Assembly (NCBI RefSeq): GCF_000154705.2
Contig: NZ_CM002917.1
Coordinates: forward strand, 3,297,853 to 3,361,852
From: Hoeflea phototrophica DFL-43
GTDB taxonomy: Bacteria > Pseudomonadota > Alphaproteobacteria > Rhizobiales > Rhizobiaceae
Direction of reading: 5' to 3'
Length of the DNA: 64,000 nt
Positions 42,634-52,378 of the stretch are shown here, one piece after another (the first letter of the stretch is position 1; every line of letters begins with the position of its first letter). Under the pieces are notes generated by a model. It did no database searches and was not told where the DNA came from. It saw nothing but the letters and a program-made list of their open reading frames with translations. A program made the translations under genes and the position numbers.

Positions 42634-43737
42634 CTATCTCAGCTTCAGCGTGGCCAGCCCGATCATGGCGAGGCCCACGGAAATGATCCAGAACCGCACC
42701 ACAACCTGGCTTTCGGTCCATCCCTTTTTCTCGAAATGATGGTGGATCGGCGCCATCAGGAAGACCCGTTTGCCGGTTAGCTTGAACGACGCCACCTGGA
42801 TGATCACCGACAGCGCCTCGATCACGAACAACCCGCCAATGATTGCCATGACGATCTCGTGCTTGGTCGCTACTGCGACCGTGCCGATAAGTCCACCGAG
42901 CGCCAGCGAGCCGGTGTCGCCCATAAAGATCGCGGCCGGGGGCGCGTTGAACCACAGGAATCCGAGGCCCGCGCCAATCACCGCACCAAGGATGACGGCA
43001 AGTTCGCCGGTTCCAGGAACAAAATGGATCTGCAGGTAATTGGCAAAGACCGCGTTACCGGCGAGATAGGCGATCGCGCCAAACGAGGCAGCCGCGATCA
43101 TCACCGGAACGATCGCCAGACCGTCAAGCCCGTCGGTGAGATTGACCGCATTGCCCGCCGACACGATCACGAATGCACCAAACACGATAAAGAACCATCC
43201 CAGATCAAGAAGCAGGTCCTTGAAGAACGGAAACGCCACCGACGAACCGAATTCGGCTCCGCTAGCGTTAGAGGCAGCCATCGAGGCCTGCATGATGAAG
43301 AACACCGCGATGCCGGCAATGATGAATTCGAGCCCAAGCCGGGCCTTGCCCGAAAAGCCCTTGTCGCTTTGCTTGGTCACCTTGAGATAATCGTCGTAAA
43401 ACCCGATCGCGCCGAAACCCAGCGTCACCAGAAGCGTGGTCACCACATAAACACTCGAAAGATCCGCCCAAAGCAGCGACGAGCCGACAATGCCCGCCAG
43501 GATCATCAACCCGCCCATGGTCGGGGTGCCTGCCTTGAGGAAATGGGTTTGCGGTCCGTCGGCGCGAATTGGCTGACCGCGGCCCTGCCGAACCCTCAAA
43601 GACGCGATGATTCGCGGCCCAAACAGGAAGACAATCAGCGCCGAGGTAAACATCGCCGCACCCGTCCTGAAGGTGATATATCTGAAAAGATTGAAGAACT
43701 GGATTTGGTCCGCCAAATCCACAAGCCAGATGAGCAT
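42634..43737 (-). CDS. mraY: Phospho-N-acetylmuramoyl-pentapeptide-transferase
   Basis: Transfers phospho-MurNAc-pentapeptide to undecaprenyl phosphate, giving lipid I. The 367-residue protein has ten helices and the family motifs [20 protein letters not shown] (catalytic Asp pair), [13 protein letters not shown], and [12 protein letters not shown] with the cytoplasmic His cluster [18 protein letters not shown] precedes its ATG. Confidence 0.98.
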   Translation of the reverse strand: MLIWLVDLADQIQFFNLFRYITFRTGAAMFTSALIVFLFGPRIIASLRVRQGRGQPIRADGPQTHFLKAGTPTMGGLMILAGIVGSSLLWADLSSVYVVTTLLVTLGFGAIGFYDDYLKVTKQSDKGFSGKARLGLEFIIAGIAVFFIMQASMAASNASGAEFGSSVAFPFFKDLLLDLGWFFIVFGAFVIVSAGNAVNLTDGLDGLAIVPVMIAAASFGAIAYLAGNAVFANYLQIHFVPGTGELAVILGAVIGAGLGFLWFNAPPAAIFMGDTGSLALGGLIGTVAVATKHEIVMAIIGGLFVIEALSVIIQVASFKLTGKRVFLMAPIHHHFEKKGWTESQVVVRFWIISVGLAMIGLATLKLR

Positions 43738-43760
43738 GAATTCCAGTCCCCCGAATAATT

Positions 43761-45194
43761 TCAGTCGTTGGCGTTGCTGTCAGCCAGCACCGGATACTTG
43801 TCAAGCAAAGCCTTAACAATGCGCCCGAAACCGATGCCGAGCGAAGACTTCACCATCACCACATCGCCATCCCTGAGCACATTTTTGAGATGGTCTGCCA
43901 GGTCATCGGCAGTGTCGCGGTAGACCGTCTCAACCTCATTGCCGAGTTCGTCGCGCAGCGCCTTCATCTCGGATCCTGAAAGGCAAACCATGTCGGCATG
44001 CGCCTGGCGGACTGGCTCGGCCAGTTCCCGGTGCACCCGCTCGGCGAATTTGCCCATTTCCAGCATGTCACCCAGCACCGCAATGCGCCGCCCTCTCAGC
44101 CGCACAGGCGTGTCGCGCAACAATTCGAGCGCCGCGCGCATCGAGGCCGGATTGGCGTTGTAGCTCTCATCAATCAGGACAAAGCTTCCGCCGTCGATCG
44201 AGAGTTCATGGCGCGCCCCGCGCCCCTTCTCCGCAGAGATTGCGGCCAGTGCATGGCTTGCCTTCGCAAGGTCAGCGCCAGCCAGCTGAACCGCGCCGAG
44301 CACCGCAAGCGCGTTCTGAACCAGATGGCGGCCGGGCGCGCCGATCTTGACGACAACATCATCCTTGCCGATCCGTGCGGTGATGGTCGAGCAATCGGCA
44401 AGAAGCTTGCAATTGAGAAGCCGGTAATCCGCCTTGGCATGCTCGCCGAAGGCCAGAACCTTGGCTGAGCTCAGTTCGGAGGCCCGCTTCTTCAGCCAGC
44501 TGAATTTCTCATTGTCCCGATTGAGCAGGACGTGGCCGTTCTTGACCACACCTTCCATGATTTCGGCCTTGGCAGCGGCGATCTCGGTGAGGTTCTTGAA
44601 GTTGCCAAGATGGGCTGCGGCAATGGTGGTGATGATCGCCACATGCGGACGCACCATCTTGACCAGCGGCCGGATTTCATCGGGATGGTTCATGCCCACT
44701 TCAAAGACGCCGTATTGAGCGCTCGCCGGCATCCGCGCCAGCGTCAGCGGCACGCCCCAGTGATTGTTGAAGGAGGCGGCAGAGGCATGCACTTCGCCTG
44801 ATGGCTCAAGCGCCCGGCGCAGCATCTCCTTGCTCGAGGTCTTGCCCACCGATCCGGTGATCGCGATGATCTTCGCCTCCGAGCGCGCCCGTGCCGCCCG
44901 GCCCAGATCCTCAAGCGCTGACAGCACGTCATTGACCACGATCATAGGCGCAGTCAGCCGTCCAAGCGCAGGCAATTTGGCTTCCGCGACCACCAGCAGT
45001 GCCGCACCAGTTGCAATTGCCGCACTGGCGAAATCATGTCCGTCAAACTTATCACCCTTGATGGCGAAGAAGGCATCCCCTTCCCCAACCGTCCGGCTGT
45101 CAATTGAAATCCCGGTCACCCCGTCGGGTAGGTTGCCCAAGGGACGGCCGTCCATGGCCTCGGTCATCTCTTGAACGGTCCACAGCAAGCTCAT
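43761..45194 (-). CDS. murF: UDP-N-acetylmuramoyl-tripeptide--D-alanyl-D-alanine ligase
   Basis: Adds the D-Ala-D-Ala made by Ddl. The 477-residue enzyme has an N-terminal substrate domain ([28 protein letters not shown]), the ATP loop [23 protein letters not shown] and [20 protein letters not shown] overlaps the murE stop by four bases. Confidence 0.98.
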   Translation of the reverse strand: MSLLWTVQEMTEAMDGRPLGNLPDGVTGISIDSRTVGEGDAFFAIKGDKFDGHDFASAAIATGAALLVVAEAKLPALGRLTAPMIVVNDVLSALEDLGRAARARSEAKIIAITGSVGKTSSKEMLRRALEPSGEVHASAASFNNHWGVPLTLARMPASAQYGVFEVGMNHPDEIRPLVKMVRPHVAIITTIAAAHLGNFKNLTEIAAAKAEIMEGVVKNGHVLLNRDNEKFSWLKKRASELSSAKVLAFGEHAKADYRLLNCKLLADCSTITARIGKDDVVVKIGAPGRHLVQNALAVLGAVQLAGADLAKASHALAAISAEKGRGARHELSIDGGSFVLIDESYNANPASMRAALELLRDTPVRLRGRRIAVLGDMLEMGKFAERVHRELAEPVRQAHADMVCLSGSEMKALRDELGNEVETVYRDTADDLADHLKNVLRDGDVVMVKSSLGIGFGRIVKALLDKYPVLADSNAND

Positions 45195-46660
45195 GCGCTC
45201 ACCCCCTTTAACGCGGCACGGATTTCCTCATGATCGGAGAAATGCAGAACGGTGTCTCCAACCGTTTGCCCCTGCTCATGCCCCTTGCCTGCGACGATTA
45301 GCGTGTCCCCGGCCTCAAGCATCTCAACCGCCGTGCGAATTGCCTCTGCCCGGTCCGCGATCTCCGTGGCGCCAGGTGCCGCAACCAGGATTTCACTTCG
45401 GATTTCTGCCGGGTCTTCCGTGCGCGGATTGTCGTCGGTCACGATCACCACATCGGCGAGCTTGGTGGCGATCGACCCCATGATCGGACGTTTGCCGCGG
45501 TCCCGGTCTCCGCCGCAGCCAAACACCATGATGATGCGGCCGGTGGTGAACGGACGCACCGCGTCGAGGACATTTTCCATGGCTTCAGGCTTGTGCGCAT
45601 AATCGACATAGGCCGGCGCGCCGTCCCCGGTCGATCCGACCAGTTCGAGACGGCCAGATGCACCGGTGAGATGCTCGAGCGCGGCCATGGCCTGATCCGC
45701 TCCTGTGCCCGTGGCAATCGCCATGCCGGCTGCCACCAGCGCATTGGAAATCTGAAAGTCGCCGGCCAACGGCACATGAATTTCGAAGATACGTCCGTCG
45801 AGATGCACTTCAGCAATCTGCTTGTGGCGCAGATGCTCAACCCGTTTGAGGCTCAGGAATCCGCCCTTGCGGCCCACGGTCAGCACCCGCGCGCCGGCTC
45901 TTTCGGCAACTTCGACAGCTTGTTCAGACCAGGGATCATCGGCAAAGATAACCGCCGGCGCACCCTTGGGCAACAAGGTGTCAAACAGGCGCATCTTCGC
46001 AGCCATGTAATCTTCCATGGTCGGGTGGTAATCCATGTGGTCGCGGCCAAGATTCGTAAAACCCGCGACACTGAGCATCACACCGTCAAGCCGGCGCTGG
46101 TCAAGGCCATGGCTTGAAGCCTCCATCGCCGCATGGGTGACACCTTCGCTTGCCAGCTCCGCGAGAAGCCGGTGCAGAGCCACCGGATCGGGTGTCGTCA
46201 GCGATCCGTATTCGCTCCGTCCCGGCGCGACGACGCCAGTGGTGCCCAGCATTGCAGCCTTTTCACCCGCATGGGCCCAGATCTGACGCAGGAAAGAGGC
46301 AACCGAAGTCTTGCCCGCCGTCCCGGTCACCGCCGCCATCACGCGTGGCTGCGGTCCGAAAAAGGCTGCGGCCATGCGCGCCAGCGCCAACCGCGGATCG
46401 TCGCTGCGCAACACCGCCACACCGTCCGTGGAGATACCGGCACCGCTCGCAGCCACGATTGCGGCGGCCCCCTTCGAGATGGCTTCCTGCACAAACCTTG
46501 CCCCATCCGTCTTGACCCCGGCGAGGGCAAAAAACAGATTGCTCGGCTCGACCACACGGCTGTCGGCCGTCAGGCCGGTGACAGAAAAATCCAGGTTCGC
46601 CGACGACGGTGCTGAGAGGGTTCCAGGTGGCAGGGCCGAGATCAGGGCTGATAGGTTCAT
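45191..46660 (-). CDS. murE: UDP-N-acetylmuramoyl-L-alanyl-D-glutamate--2,6-diaminopimelate ligase
   Basis: Adds the third stem residue. The 489-residue Mur ligase shows [20 protein letters not shown], the ATP loop [38 protein letters not shown] and [11 protein letters not shown]. The DNPR motif is the signature of enzymes that add meso-diaminopimelate rather than lysine, as expected for a Gram-negative. The gap to ftsI is 61 bases. Confidence 0.97.
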   Translation of the reverse strand: MNLSALISALPPGTLSAPSSANLDFSVTGLTADSRVVEPSNLFFALAGVKTDGARFVQEAISKGAAAIVAASGAGISTDGVAVLRSDDPRLALARMAAAFFGPQPRVMAAVTGTAGKTSVASFLRQIWAHAGEKAAMLGTTGVVAPGRSEYGSLTTPDPVALHRLLAELASEGVTHAAMEASSHGLDQRRLDGVMLSVAGFTNLGRDHMDYHPTMEDYMAAKMRLFDTLLPKGAPAVIFADDPWSEQAVEVAERAGARVLTVGRKGGFLSLKRVEHLRHKQIAEVHLDGRIFEIHVPLAGDFQISNALVAAGMAIATGTGADQAMAALEHLTGASGRLELVGSTGDGAPAYVDYAHKPEAMENVLDAVRPFTTGRIIMVFGCGGDRDRGKRPIMGSIATKLADVVIVTDDNPRTEDPAEIRSEILVAAPGATEIADRAEAIRTAVEMLEAGDTLIVAGKGHEQGQTVGDTVLHFSDHEEIRAALKGVSA

Positions 46661-46721
46661 AAAATGCTCAGGTCTTTCGTTTGCGTTGCGGCCGGGCTAG
46701 CCCTGCCCGCCGCTTGTGGTG

Positions 46722-48456
46722 TCAATATGACAAGGACAACGCCTGAGCGCCATTTCCGAAATGCGGCCTGATCCCAAGAAACGCACCCGAGCGGCGGATG
46801 ATCGCGCCCACCGTCGGTGCAGTGTTGAGACCCGCGGTTGCGGACGGCTTGCCCTCTTCCGGCTTGGGCTCATCGATCACCACCAGCACCACATATTGAG
46901 GATTGTCGATCGGGAAAGCGGACAGGAAGGCATTGAACCGCACTGCCGAGGAGTAGCGTCCGTTGACCACCTTTTCGGCGGTCCCGGTCTTGCCGCCGAC
47001 ATCAAAACCCGGAACCTGGGCGCGCCGGCCCGAACCCTTGGCCACATTCATCTTCATCAGGTCACGCATGTACAAGCTGGTCGTTGGGTCAAGCACCTGA
47101 ACCGCAAGGCTTTCAGCAGTCTTCTGATTCGCGGCAGGAATGTCGGTTCGATCAGCTTGCCGCCATTCATCAACGCTGCCGCAGCCACCGCGGTCTGAAG
47201 CGGTGTCGTCGAACACCATGGCCGAAGGAAATGGTGATCGAGTTGATCTTCTTCCATTCCGCCGGCTGGTGCGGCATCGCAACCTCGGGGAGTTCCGTCT
47301 GCATCCGGGTGAGAAGCCCCAGCCGGGTCAGAAACTCCTTATGCCCCTCAATGCCCACCAAATCGGCCATCCGCGCCGTGCCGATATTGGAGGAATAGAT
47401 GAAGATCTCCGGCACGGTGAGCACCCGGTTCTTGCCGTGGAAATCAGAAATCGTGAAGCCGCCAATCCGGATCGAGCCGCGTGCATCGAAGGAATCGGTC
47501 ATCTTCACCTTGCCCGAATCGAGCGCCATTGCCGTGGTGAAGGCCTTGAAGGTCGAGCCCATTTCGTAGGTGCCCGCAGACATCCGGTTGAGCCGGTCCT
47601 TTTGGAGCGCTTCGACCGGATTGTTCGGATCGTAGTCGGGCAGTGACGACATGGCGAGCACTTCGCCGGTGTGGATATTGAGCACCACGCCCGCCGCCGC
47701 GATCGCCTTGTAGCGGTCGATTGCCGCGGCCAGCTCATCGCGCAGCACATGCTGGACCCTGAGATCCAGAGAAAGCCGCACCGGATTGAGATCCTCGTTG
47801 AACGTCATGCCAACGGCCGCAAGGTCGCCGAGCCCCTGCCCGTCGACATATTTCTCCATGCCGGCGATGCCCTTGTTGTCGATGTTGACGTGACCGACAA
47901 CATGCGACGCGGTCGGGCCGCCCGGATAGAAACGGCGGGTCTCGGGCCGGAATCCGACACCGGGAATGCCCAGCGCCAGGATCTGGCTCTGCTGCTTGGG
48001 GGTGAGCTGACGTCGCAGCCACTGGAAGCGGGAATTGGAAGAAAGCTTGCGGTGGATATCCCGCAGGTCAAGATCGGGCAGCACCGTCGCAAGCAATTCG
48101 ACGGCCTCGTCGGCATCGACAATCTTGTTCGGTTCCGCAAACAGCGACACCGTGCGGATGTCCGTGGCCAACACCTCGCCATTGCGGTCCAGCAGATCAG
48201 GACGCGAGGCCAGCAGCTGATTCGAGCGGTTGATCGAGGACACGATTTCCGGTGCCTTTAGACCAAAATAGACCAGCCGGCCGCCAATCACGGAGTAAAG
48301 CACGCCGAAACAGGCAATGGCGATGATGATGCGGTTTTTAGCCTGATCGCCCTGCGCCTTACGCACACCTTCGAATTCGAGATGGGTCCGGCCCGCGGCC
48401 GCATGCGCAGCGCGCCTGGGGGCAAAACTGCGGAAAAATGCGCCAAGGCCGCTCAT
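46722..48456 (-). pseudogene. ftsI: Peptidoglycan transpeptidase FtsI (PBP3), split by two apparent frameshifts
   Basis: The septal transpeptidase. The first open frame (48456 down to 47170, 428 codons) holds a transmembrane helix (about 40-60), the PBP dimerisation domain, the active-site STFK at 301-304 and SSN at 355-357. After FGHG (residue 414, near 47211) the frame slips: the family sequence STTPLQTAVAAAALMNGGKL to TFLPR continues in a second frame. Near 47130 it slips again into a third frame, which carries NQKTAESLAVQVLD, the KTGT motif and the C-terminus to 46722. Each break is explained by one missing base. All catalytic motifs are otherwise intact. As ftsI is normally essential, sequencing or assembly error is the likeliest cause; true inactivation is possible only if another PBP3 exists. 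It overlaps ftsL by four bases. Confidence 0.9.
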
Positions 48457-48818
48457 GGGTTCACCGACCCGGTTGTCAGCGCCGCATCGGCGTCGCCATC
48501 TTCGTTTTCGGCCACCAGCGGCGCAAAGTCGCTGGCGCGTCCGGGCAATTCGTCAGGTGCCGCCATCTGGAAGGTCTCGATCGGCTTCAATTGCAATTCT
48601 TCTTCAAACGCTTCGGAAAGCCGCTGGAGACGCGATGGCTGGTTGAGCAGGCTCCAGTCGGCCTCGAGCAGGTCGATCGTTTCTTCCTGAAGCTTGATCG
48701 CCGCTTGCAGCTCCCGCACCTGCGCGAGCTTTTCCTCGGCATTGTGCTTGATCTGATAGGTGATTGTCGCCGCAGTGATCATCGCGCCGACCAGCACCAG
48801 GTCGAGAGTTCGCAGCAT
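48453..48818 (-). CDS. ftsL: Cell division protein FtsL
   Basis: A 121-residue bitopic divisome protein that activates FtsW/FtsI with FtsB and FtsQ. It has a short N-terminus with one transmembrane helix (about 2-22), then a coiled coil (EEKLAQVRELQAAIKLQEETIDLLEADWSLLNQPSRLQRLSE), followed by a disordered acidic tail. AGGAGG lies seven bases before the ATG. Identification rests on size, topology, the LNQPxRL motif and position between rsmH and ftsI. Confidence 0.9.
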   Translation of the reverse strand: MLRTLDLVLVGAMITAATITYQIKHNAEEKLAQVRELQAAIKLQEETIDLLEADWSLLNQPSRLQRLSEAFEEELQLKPIETFQMAAPDELPGRASDFAPLVAENEDGDADAALTTGSVNP

Positions 48819-48821
48819 GGC

Positions 48822-49838
48822 TCAGCCTCCTAACGCAACGAGATTGGGAACCGGCAGGATGTCTGACCCGGTGGGCCCCGCAGGCGCATCCGAACGCAGA
48901 CCGGCACGAAGTTTGGCGGAGCGGGCGCGCGGATTGGCCTCACACTCCTCCTCGCCCGCGACCACGGGTTGCTTGCCGATGGCGGTAAAGGTTGCCTTGC
49001 GCTCCTGCACTGCCGGCAGATGCCGCGATCCGGACGCCTTGCCGGAACGGTCCTGAAAGAAGCGCTTGACGATCCGGTCTTCAAGCGAATGGAAGGTCAC
49101 CACGACCAGGCGCCCGCCCGGCTTGAGCGCCTTTTCGGCGGCAAACAGCGCGGTGGCAAGTTCGCCCAGCTCGTCATTGACATAGGTGCGCAGCGCCTGG
49201 AACACCCGTGTTGCCGGGTGGATCTTGTCCTGCGGCCGGCGCGGCGAGACCTTTTCGATCAGCCCTGCCAGTTGCCGCGTGGTTGAAAAGGGGTGTTTGG
49301 CACGCTCGGCCTCGATCGCCCGGGCAATGCGGCCGGCATGCCGTTCCTCACCCAGGATCCCGAAGATGCGGGTCAGATCCGAGGCCTTGGCCCGATTGAC
49401 CACATCGGCGGCGCTGATCCCGGCCTGCGCCATGCGCATGTCGAGCGGCCCGTCGCGCATGAAGGAGAAACCACGCTCCGCCTCATCGATCTGCATCGAG
49501 GAGACGCCGATGTCGAGCACCAGGCCATCTAGGCTGGCTTCCTCGACATGTTCGAGAAGATGCGAGAACTGTGCGTGAATGAGCTTGAGCCGTCCGCCGG
49601 ACGCCGCCGCCATTTCCGCGCCATTGGCGATGGCCTCGGGGTCGCGGTCAAAGCCGATCACCGAGGCGCCGGCCTCGAGAATGGCGGCGGTGTAGCCGCC
49701 AGCGCCAAAGGTGCCATCAACGATGAGCTGCGACGGCGCCGCTTCGAGCGCCGCCAGAACCTCTCGGAGAAGAACCGGAATGTGGCGAACAGGTCCGCCT
49801 TGGGCGTCAGAATGTCCTTCGCCCATGTCCGCCGCCAT
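48822..49838 (-). CDS. rsmH: 16S rRNA (cytosine(1402)-N(4))-methyltransferase
   Basis: RsmH (MraW) methylates C1402 in the ribosomal P site. The 338-residue protein has [13 protein letters not shown], motif [55 protein letters not shown], and [16 protein letters not shown] near the C-terminus. I start it at 49838, where GGAG lies seven bases upstream. The frame remains open far into mraZ on the same strand, but that part is an out-of-frame reading of mraZ. Confidence 0.97.
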   Translation of the reverse strand: MAADMGEGHSDAQGGPVRHIPVLLREVLAALEAAPSQLIVDGTFGAGGYTAAILEAGASVIGFDRDPEAIANGAEMAAASGGRLKLIHAQFSHLLEHVEEASLDGLVLDIGVSSMQIDEAERGFSFMRDGPLDMRMAQAGISAADVVNRAKASDLTRIFGILGEERHAGRIARAIEAERAKHPFSTTRQLAGLIEKVSPRRPQDKIHPATRVFQALRTYVNDELGELATALFAAEKALKPGGRLVVVTFHSLEDRIVKRFFQDRSGKASGSRHLPAVQERKATFTAIGKQPVVAGEEECEANPRARSAKLRAGLRSDAPAGPTGSDILPVPNLVALGG

Positions 49839-49864
49839 TCCGTTTCTCCATCCGTGATGAACGG

Positions 49865-50293
49865 TCAGGAACTGGCCGTCCGGTCTTTCCGGGCTTGCGA
49901 CTGCATTTCCTCGAATGCCGCCGGTGCCCAGAGCTGAAAATGGTCGCCGCGCCCCGCAAACGTCACCTGATCGGTGATGCCCGTGAAATCGCGGATGAAA
50001 TCCGTCACCAGAAGCCGACCCTCGCCGTCGAGCTTCATGAACACGCCGCCGCCGTGAATGAGCAGCGACATCTTGTTGGCCTCCAGCGAGAAAGGATCCT
50101 GTGACCCGATCATCCGCTCGAAGCGCTCCAGCACGTCCGGCCCGGCCATCGAGATCGCCGGAAACACAAAATCCTGCCAGACATAGAGCTCTTCGACGCC
50201 CGAACGGGCCAGGACGGCACGAAACATCGAGGGCACGGAAACCCGCCCCTTCGCGTCGATCCTGTTTGTCGCATGCGACAGGAACCGGTTCAT
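49865..50293 (-). CDS. mraZ: Division/cell-wall cluster transcriptional repressor MraZ
   Basis: First gene of the dcw operon. In E. coli MraZ represses the operon by binding repeats upstream. The 142-residue protein has two SpoVT/AbrB-like swapped-hairpin repeats: [16 protein letters not shown] and [17 protein letters not shown], with the second DNA-contact region GRGDHFQLW. The family repeat TGGGA/G is not clearly multiplied upstream here; one GTGGGG lies at about 50321-50326 on the minus strand. 26 bases separate it from rsmH. Confidence 0.95.
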   Translation of the reverse strand: MNRFLSHATNRIDAKGRVSVPSMFRAVLARSGVEELYVWQDFVFPAISMAGPDVLERFERMIGSQDPFSLEANKMSLLIHGGGVFMKLDGEGRLLVTDFIRDFTGITDQVTFAGRGDHFQLWAPAAFEEMQSQARKDRTASS

Positions 50294-50909
50294 TACGCTG
50301 TACCGCCGTTTCCGCCTTGTGGCCCCACGCCATCGACCCTCCGCTTCGCCTCAACCGGATTTCGCCCTCTGAAGAACCTTTGGCGGCGAAATTCGCCTGT
50401 GCGGCGCCGATGAAGAGCCACGGTTCAAATGAGCAAAAAACGGCGGATGCCCGCCTGCTGATCTTAGGCATTTGGGATATCATGGGCCAATTTGGGCGTC
50501 AATGGGAACACGCCCCCTCAAATGCAGTCACGGATGCCCGTTAATACCCCGTCAAGATTAACGAAGGGTTAGGAAAGGTGGACGGAGTGTGAATCGTGTC
50601 AGGAAGAAATCGTGCGGATTGCCGGAACGGCTTTTTCAGAGACAGAGGGTCCTGCCCCGGGAAGTTTGCCCGACACAAGCCGCTCGACGACTACATTCAT
50701 CGCAGCATGATCGGCGATCTTGCCAAAGGTCCGAAGCCGGTCCGGATCTCCAATCATACAGCCCAAAATTTGAAGCGTCAGAGAAGGGCGACTGTTTCTT
50801 TTCAAACGTCAGGCTTCTGAATTTAGATTTGTTATAACGTAACATTTTTGTTGTGCGTGTCTGGTAACTGCGATAGATACCTGCCCTGCGATCAACTGGA
50901 GTTCGAACA
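50294..50909. promoter_or_regulatory. 616-base divergent control region of mraZ/dcw and the CobW-like gene
   Basis: No gene is convincing here; a 74-codon plus-strand frame at 50596-50820 matches nothing I know. Visible elements: an 8-bp inverted repeat ATTTCGCC/GGCGAAAT (50359-50366, 50385-50392), 66 bases before the mraZ start; GTTAAT/ATTAAC (50540-50545, 50557-50562); a near-CtrA site TTAA-N7-TTAG (50558-50572); and a Zur-like box (50830-50844). The dcw promoter should lie in the left two-thirds. Confidence 0.5.
50830..50844 (+). promoter_or_regulatory. Candidate Zur box
   Basis: TGTTATAACGTAACA has arms TGTTA/TAACA around five bases and closely fits the GTTAYRNYRTAAC-type operator of alphaproteobacterial zinc uptake regulators. 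It lies 66 bases upstream of a COG0523 GTPase, a common member of Zur regulons. Confidence 0.7.
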
Positions 50910-52121
50910 ATGCCCGATACCCGCCTGCCAGTCACGGTCCTGTCCGGTTTTCTCGGCGCCGGCAAAACCACGCTGCTCAACCGCGTTCTTAGCAATCGTG
51001 AGGGACGCAGGGTTGCTGTCATCGTCAACGATATGTCGGAAGTGAACATCGATGCCGACCTTGTGCGCGCGGATACGGAATTGAGCCGAACTGACGAAAC
51101 CCTCGTTGAAATGTCCAATGGCTGCATCTGTTGCACGCTGCGCGATGATTTGCTGAATGAGGTTCGGCGCTTGGCCGGCGAGGGCCGTTTTGACTATCTG
51201 CTCATTGAATCCACGGGCATCTCCGAACCACTGCCGGTTGCCGCAACCTTCGATTTTCGCGACGAGAATGGCGTCAGCCTGTCAGACGTCTCCCGGATTG
51301 ATACGATGGTCACGGTCGTCGATGCAGCAAATCTGCTAAACGACTATTCAAGCCATGACTTCCTGAGCGACCGCGGTGAAACGATGGGGGATGAAGACGA
51401 GCGCAAGCTTGTGCATCTGCTGACCGACCAGATTGAGTTTGCCGATGTCGTCATCATAAACAAGGTCAAAGATGCTGGCCCTGAGCGGACGGATGCGGCA
51501 CGCAAGATTGTCCGCAGCCTGAACGCGGATGCGCGGATTATCGAGACCAACCATTCCGATGTTCCAGCGGAGGCAATTCTCGATACCGGTTTGTTTGATT
51601 TTCAGAAAGCCCACGAACATCCGATGTGGGCGAAGGAATTGTACGGCTTTGCCGACCATGTTCCCGAGACGGAGGAGTACGGCGTGCAATCTTTCGTCTA
51701 TCGCGCACGCCAGCCCTTCGTGCCTGAAAAAATCCAAGAGGTTTTGAATGGCGCAATGCCAGGCGTTGTCCGCGCAAAAGGGCATTTCTGGCTCGCCTCT
51801 CGACCGGAATGGGTCGCAGAGTTTTCGTTGGCTGGCGCGCTTTCCAGCGTCACTCCGTTGGGACAATGGTGGGCGAATGTTCCGGTAGAACGCAGGCCCA
51901 CCCATGAAGCCGCTCGCGCTTATCTTCAAGCAAACTGGCAAGAACCCTGGGGTGATCGTCGTCAGGAGATCGTGTTTATCGGTGTGGGCATTGATTGGAT
52001 CGCGCTGAAAGCGCGTCTGGACGCCTGCCTGGTTCCAGCTTCGGAAGCCTCATGTCTGGACGATTTGCCGGATTATGTCGACCCCTTCCCGCTCTGGCGC
52101 CGTGCGGAACAAGCGGCATGA
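50910..52121 (+). CDS. COG0523 (CobW/ZNG1-like) GTP-binding metal chaperone
   Basis: A 403-residue G3E-family GTPase. Walker A is [11 protein letters not shown] (residues 13-23), the metal-binding CxCC motif is Cys72, Cys74 and Cys75 in [13 protein letters not shown], the switch/Walker B region is [14 protein letters not shown], and the guanine motif is NKVKD. A CobW_C domain follows (about 265-385). In this superfamily CobW acts in cobalamin synthesis, while Zur-controlled members transfer zinc to client enzymes in zinc starvation. There are no cobalamin genes here and a Zur-like box lies upstream, so the zinc role is preferred. TGGAG precedes the ATG. It is transcribed alone. Confidence 0.92.
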   Translation: MPDTRLPVTVLSGFLGAGKTTLLNRVLSNREGRRVAVIVNDMSEVNIDADLVRADTELSRTDETLVEMSNGCICCTLRDDLLNEVRRLAGEGRFDYLLIESTGISEPLPVAATFDFRDENGVSLSDVSRIDTMVTVVDAANLLNDYSSHDFLSDRGETMGDEDERKLVHLLTDQIEFADVVIINKVKDAGPERTDAARKIVRSLNADARIIETNHSDVPAEAILDTGLFDFQKAHEHPMWAKELYGFADHVPETEEYGVQSFVYRARQPFVPEKIQEVLNGAMPGVVRAKGHFWLASRPEWVAEFSLAGALSSVTPLGQWWANVPVERRPTHEAARAYLQANWQEPWGDRRQEIVFIGVGIDWIALKARLDACLVPASEASCLDDLPDYVDPFPLWRRAEQAA

Positions 52122-52378
52122 ATGTGGTTCGAACAGATGCGTAAAACCTTGGCGATTGCACTCGCGGATTTAACGGAAGCTTTAGCCAGCTAGCGGGATC
52201 TCTGGTGTCGTCGTCTTGGTCTGGCAGGATATAGGCGGCACCATGTTTGATACTCTGCCGTTGTTGGGGAAAGTGCTGGGTCTGAAAACAGCGGTTTTAA
52301 ACGCTTTCGCCCTGATCACGGTCGGCAGCCTACACCATACCGAAAGCCCCGGAGCCGTTCTAGGTGCCCGGTGGCCTC

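Noticed and set aside
48822..50483. 553-codon version of rsmH running through mraZ
   Set aside because: Residues before 49838 are an out-of-frame reading of mraZ; the internal ATG has a good ribosome-binding site.
50596..50820. 74-codon plus-strand frame upstream of the CobW-like gene
   Set aside because: No ribosome-binding site or family, and it lies in the region expected to hold divergent promoters.
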